Shown here piece after piece: positions 61,819 to 64,000 of a stretch of DNA of 64,000 bases. Origin of the DNA: Croceivirga sp. Lineage in GTDB: Bacteria; Bacteroidota; Bacteroidia; Flavobacteriales; Flavobacteriaceae. Numbering within the stretch: the stretch's first letter is position 1; each line of letters starts with the position of its first letter. The position numbers and the translations under genes were made by a program. The DNA lies in contig JANQKR010000003.1 of NCBI GenBank assembly GCA_028281025.1, positions 115,981 through 179,980 on the forward strand, in the 5' to 3' direction. The notes beneath the pieces are model-generated. The model was not told the DNA's origin and searched no databases. It saw nothing but the letters and a program-made list of their open reading frames with translations.

Positions 61819-63015
61819 TCAGGGGGTTATCCCTCGCAGTACTTCGGACATCTTATCTGCCCTTTGCCTTACCTCACTTTCCGTCCATCCTAATTTTACC
61901 AAACACGAAATCGTGCGCCCTATCCAATGATCAGAAGCTGAAAAATCAGCTGTTGAATACTCAGGAAGCTGTTTCACGACTTGTTCCGGTAAGTTCCCCA
62001 ATGACTTTTTTTCAATAAGGTGTTCCCATTTGCGGTAGTAGTGCCAATTATTGTCATACCAATAAAAACAGCCATCCACGCCAGCTTCAGCTAAAGCACG
62101 ATGTGCCCTTTTGGCCAATTCCACGGTAGGAAGGAAGAAATTGAGAAAGGAATAGTTTTCTTCCCCCCCTTCGGGAACCCTTCTAAAGGCAATCCCCTCG
62201 ATGGAGTGCAAGGCTTCCTTCATTACGTGGTAATGGTTTTTTTGGATATGGACAAACTCATCCAAACGTTGGACCTGGGCGCAGCCCACTGCGGCATTCA
62301 ATTCAGAAATCCTAAAATTATACCCCAGAAAGGGATGGGTTTCCGCTCCCCTATCGTTGCCCATATGATCATGCCCATGATCGGCATATTTATGGGCATT
62401 TTCATAGAATTCCAAACGGTCCGTAACCAAAGCCCCTCCTTCACCACAGGTAATCGTTTTTACAAAATCAAAGGAAAAACAGCCCAAATCCCCAATACTT
62501 CCCAAAGGTTTCCCTTTATAGGAACCCCCTATGGCCTGGCAGGCGTCTTCCAAAAGCAGGAGGTCATGCGTTTTACAAATGGCCTTCAAGGCATCCAAAT
62601 CGGCCATGGAGCCACACATATGTACGGGCATGATCACTTTGGTATTTTTGGTAATGGCCCTTTCAACGGCCTTGGGATCTAAGGTCAACGTATCGTCCAC
62701 ATCAACCAAAATAGGAACCGCCCCCAGTGCTAAAATGGACTCAAAACTGGCTACAAAGGTAAAAGTGGGCATGATCACTTCATCCCCTGCCCCTACGCCC
62801 GCACTGGCCAAGGCCACCGTTAGGGCTGCCGTACCGCTACTTACCACATGGGCATATTGGGCCTGCATACGTTTAGCCAGTGCAACTTCCAGGGTTTTTG
62901 TTTTCCAATGCCCCTTGCGCATACCATCAAAACCGTAACGCATCAGGACCCCATTGTCCAAAACATCTTGTACTTGTTTTTTTTCTGCTTCCCCAAACAA
63001 TTCAAATCCAGGCAT
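61819..63015 (-). CDS. DegT/DnrJ/EryC1/StrS family PLP aminotransferase
   Basis: The 398-residue protein has SGTAALTVALASAGVGAGDEVI, EDACQAIGGSYKGKPLGSIGD, and the PLP lysine Lys186 in CFSFDFVKTITCGEGGALV, followed by YNFRISELNAAVG. Most relatives transaminate nucleotide-bound keto-sugars for surface polysaccharides; no sugar genes are nearby. The C-terminal part (YWYDNNWHYYRKWEHL) is distinctive and may mark a subgroup with a different substrate. It is convergent with ribB (4-bp gap) and 6 bp downstream of the permease gene. Confidence 0.9.
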   Translation of the reverse strand: MPGFELFGEAEKKQVQDVLDNGVLMRYGFDGMRKGHWKTKTLEVALAKRMQAQYAHVVSSGTAALTVALASAGVGAGDEVIMPTFTFVASFESILALGAVPILVDVDDTLTLDPKAVERAITKNTKVIMPVHMCGSMADLDALKAICKTHDLLLLEDACQAIGGSYKGKPLGSIGDLGCFSFDFVKTITCGEGGALVTDRLEFYENAHKYADHGHDHMGNDRGAETHPFLGYNFRISELNAAVGCAQVQRLDEFVHIQKNHYHVMKEALHSIEGIAFRRVPEGGEENYSFLNFFLPTVELAKRAHRALAEAGVDGCFYWYDNNWHYYRKWEHLIEKKSLGNLPEQVVKQLPEYSTADFSASDHWIGRTISCLVKLGWTESEVRQRADKMSEVLRGITP

Positions 63016-63021
63016 ATTTCC

Positions 63022-63777
63022 TTAAATAAAAAACCACAGTCGGATTGCCATTGCAACCACCATGATAATTAAAAATACTTTTATGAACCCATCCCCTTTT
63101 TTAACCGAAAACCGACTCGCGATCCAGGCACCCGAACCCTGACCAATGGCCAAAATACAACCCACTAGCCAGTTCACTTTATCATTAAAAACGAATACGG
63201 CCAACGCCGCCAAAGTGTACACAAAAACCGCAGCGACTTTGGTGGCATTGACCCGCACCAAATTCATGCGGTGTACGTAATGCAAATATAGGATGATCAC
63301 AAAGCCAATACCGGCATTGATAAATCCTCCGTAGATACCGATCAAAAAGAAGACAAAAATGCCCAACCAAAGGTATTTCCCTGTGAGTCTTTCAGCCAAA
63401 TCGGTCATATTCACCTTGGGTTTTAAAACAATAAGTAGCACAACGGCAATCATGATACCGGCAAGAATACGGTTAAAGGTCTCCCCTTTAATGTCCACAG
63501 CTATCTGTGCCCCAATGATGGCTCCAAAAAAAGCCGCTATCCCCAAGTACAAATTGAACGGAAACGTGGAAACCCCTTTACTTCTAAATCCTGCTACCCC
63601 CATAGCGGTCTGAATGGTTATGGCTACTCTATTGGTTCCATTGGCCACAGCTGGCGGCAGTCCCAAAAAAATAAGTGTGGGCAATGTAATAAGGGAAGCC
63701 CCTCCTGCAATGGTATTGATAAAGCCCACAGTGAAACCCACCAAAACCAAAAGTGGGTAGTGCCATAATTCCTCCAT
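63022..63777 (-). CDS. TauE/SafE family permease
   Basis: ATG 63777-63775 (MEELWHYPLLVLVGFTVG) is chosen over an open extension to 63831. The 251-residue protein has about eight membrane helices with the TauE/SafE marks GFINTIAGGASLITLPTL, PPAVANGTNRVAI and the second-half repeat GIYGGFINAGIGFVIILYL. The family exports or imports sulfite, sulfoacetate or other organosulfur anions; the substrate is not defined here. It is on the same strand as the DegT aminotransferase with a 6-bp gap, so probably one unit. Confidence 0.9.
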   Translation of the reverse strand: MEELWHYPLLVLVGFTVGFINTIAGGASLITLPTLIFLGLPPAVANGTNRVAITIQTAMGVAGFRSKGVSTFPFNLYLGIAAFFGAIIGAQIAVDIKGETFNRILAGIMIAVVLLIVLKPKVNMTDLAERLTGKYLWLGIFVFFLIGIYGGFINAGIGFVIILYLHYVHRMNLVRVNATKVAAVFVYTLAALAVFVFNDKVNWLVGCILAIGQGSGAWIASRFSVKKGDGFIKVFLIIMVVAMAIRLWFFI

Positions 63778-63858
63778 GTGCACAAATGTACCATCAAAAC
63801 AAAAAAGGAATACCATAAAAATTAAAACCAATCGCTTTAGTGAAAATAAAAAGCTATG

Positions 63859-63866
63859 TATATTTG
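63859..63866 (+). promoter_or_regulatory. -7 element TATATTTG of the tRNA-Ser gene
   Basis: A perfect TAnnTTTG word 48 bp before the mature tRNA 5' end, with CTTTAG about 20 bp upstream as an approximate -33 element. Confidence 0.55.
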
Positions 63867-63914
63867 CACCCGCCTTCGCAAAGGCTCCGGCGGTAAAACC
63901 GCAAATTTGTATTG

Positions 63915-63999
63915 GGAGGAATGGCAGAGTGGTCGAATGCGGCAGTCTTGAAAACTGTTGAGGGTCACACCTCCGGGGGTTCGAATCCCTCTTCCTCCG
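63915..63999 (+). tRNA. tRNA-Ser (anticodon UGA)
   Basis: The 85-nt cloverleaf has acceptor stem GGAGGAA/TTCCTCC, a D-arm with AGAGTGGTCGAATG, anticodon loop CTTGAAA giving UGA (reads UCA/UCG-type serine codons), a long type II variable arm typical of serine, and T-loop GTTCGAATC. The discriminator base is G63999, as expected for serine. The window ends one base later (C), so an encoded CCA cannot be judged. Confidence 0.96.
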
Positions 64000-64000
64000 C

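Overview
The window reads as chromosome of a marine-type member of the Flavobacteriia (Bacteroidetes). The support is the flavobacterial promoter word TAnnTTTG ahead of several genes, weak Shine-Dalgarno sequences, lipoproteins with SSC-type lipoboxes, a T/A-rich moderate base composition, and gene orders common in Flavobacteriaceae (leuCDAB; ilvDB-N-C; ftsK-lolA-lptG-ribB). A Muricauda/Flagellimonas-like genus is plausible but cannot be fixed from the sequence alone.

Layout. 1-6.4 kb: 5' part of an M1 aminopeptidase, recG, a BspA-type repeat lipoprotein and a DUF2911 protein. 6.6-12.4 kb: leuC-leuD-leuA-leuB followed by an overlapping alpha-carbonic anhydrase. 12.4-16.6 kb: a short glycogen-phosphorylase-like protein, a DUF4197 lipoprotein and a GapN-type aldehyde dehydrogenase. 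16.6-23.1 kb: the isoleucine/valine operon ilvD-ilvB-methyltransferase-ilvN-ilvC, preceded by a promoter plus terminator that suggest an attenuated leader or a small RNA. 23-27.4 kb: a nitroreductase and a 5-oxoprolinase operon pxpABC with an NRAMP-like transporter that lacks the metal-binding motif. 27.5-31.6 kb: a zinc-ribbon/nuclease-like protein, a Tat-exported aminotransferase, a YdjM-type membrane protein, and a Crp/Fnr regulator with a clear palindrome.

31.6-40.7 kb is the accessory region. It is bounded by, and contains, duplicated pieces of the 3' end of yifB (comM-like): a decayed copy at 31.62 kb, a copy at 36.69 kb, and the real gene end at 40.59 kb. The last two are a 150-bp direct repeat spaced exactly 3,900 bp apart. 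Between them lie a frameshifted serine recombinase and an AT-rich locus. That locus encodes a large lipoprotein, two related unknown proteins each followed by a two-helix membrane protein, and an orphan fragment resembling the lipoprotein's C-terminal tip, placed just ahead of the second unknown gene. This is the architecture of a polymorphic toxin with duplicated immunity modules and a displaced alternative tip, and it is the best candidate here for an undescribed system.

40.6-64 kb is mostly core genome: yifB, a penicillin acylase-like enzyme, a DsbD-like reductase, tilS, an FMN reductase, a DUF1624 membrane protein, lpd, an Lrp regulator divergent from a Cys/Met PLP enzyme with an NhaC-type transporter (a likely sulfur amino acid catabolic unit), tpx-dgkA, ftsK-lolA-lptG-ribB (the last with a degenerate GTP cyclohydrolase tail), a DegT aminotransferase, a TauE permease, and a tRNA-Ser(UGA) at the right edge. 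No rRNA, CRISPR array or intact insertion sequence was seen.
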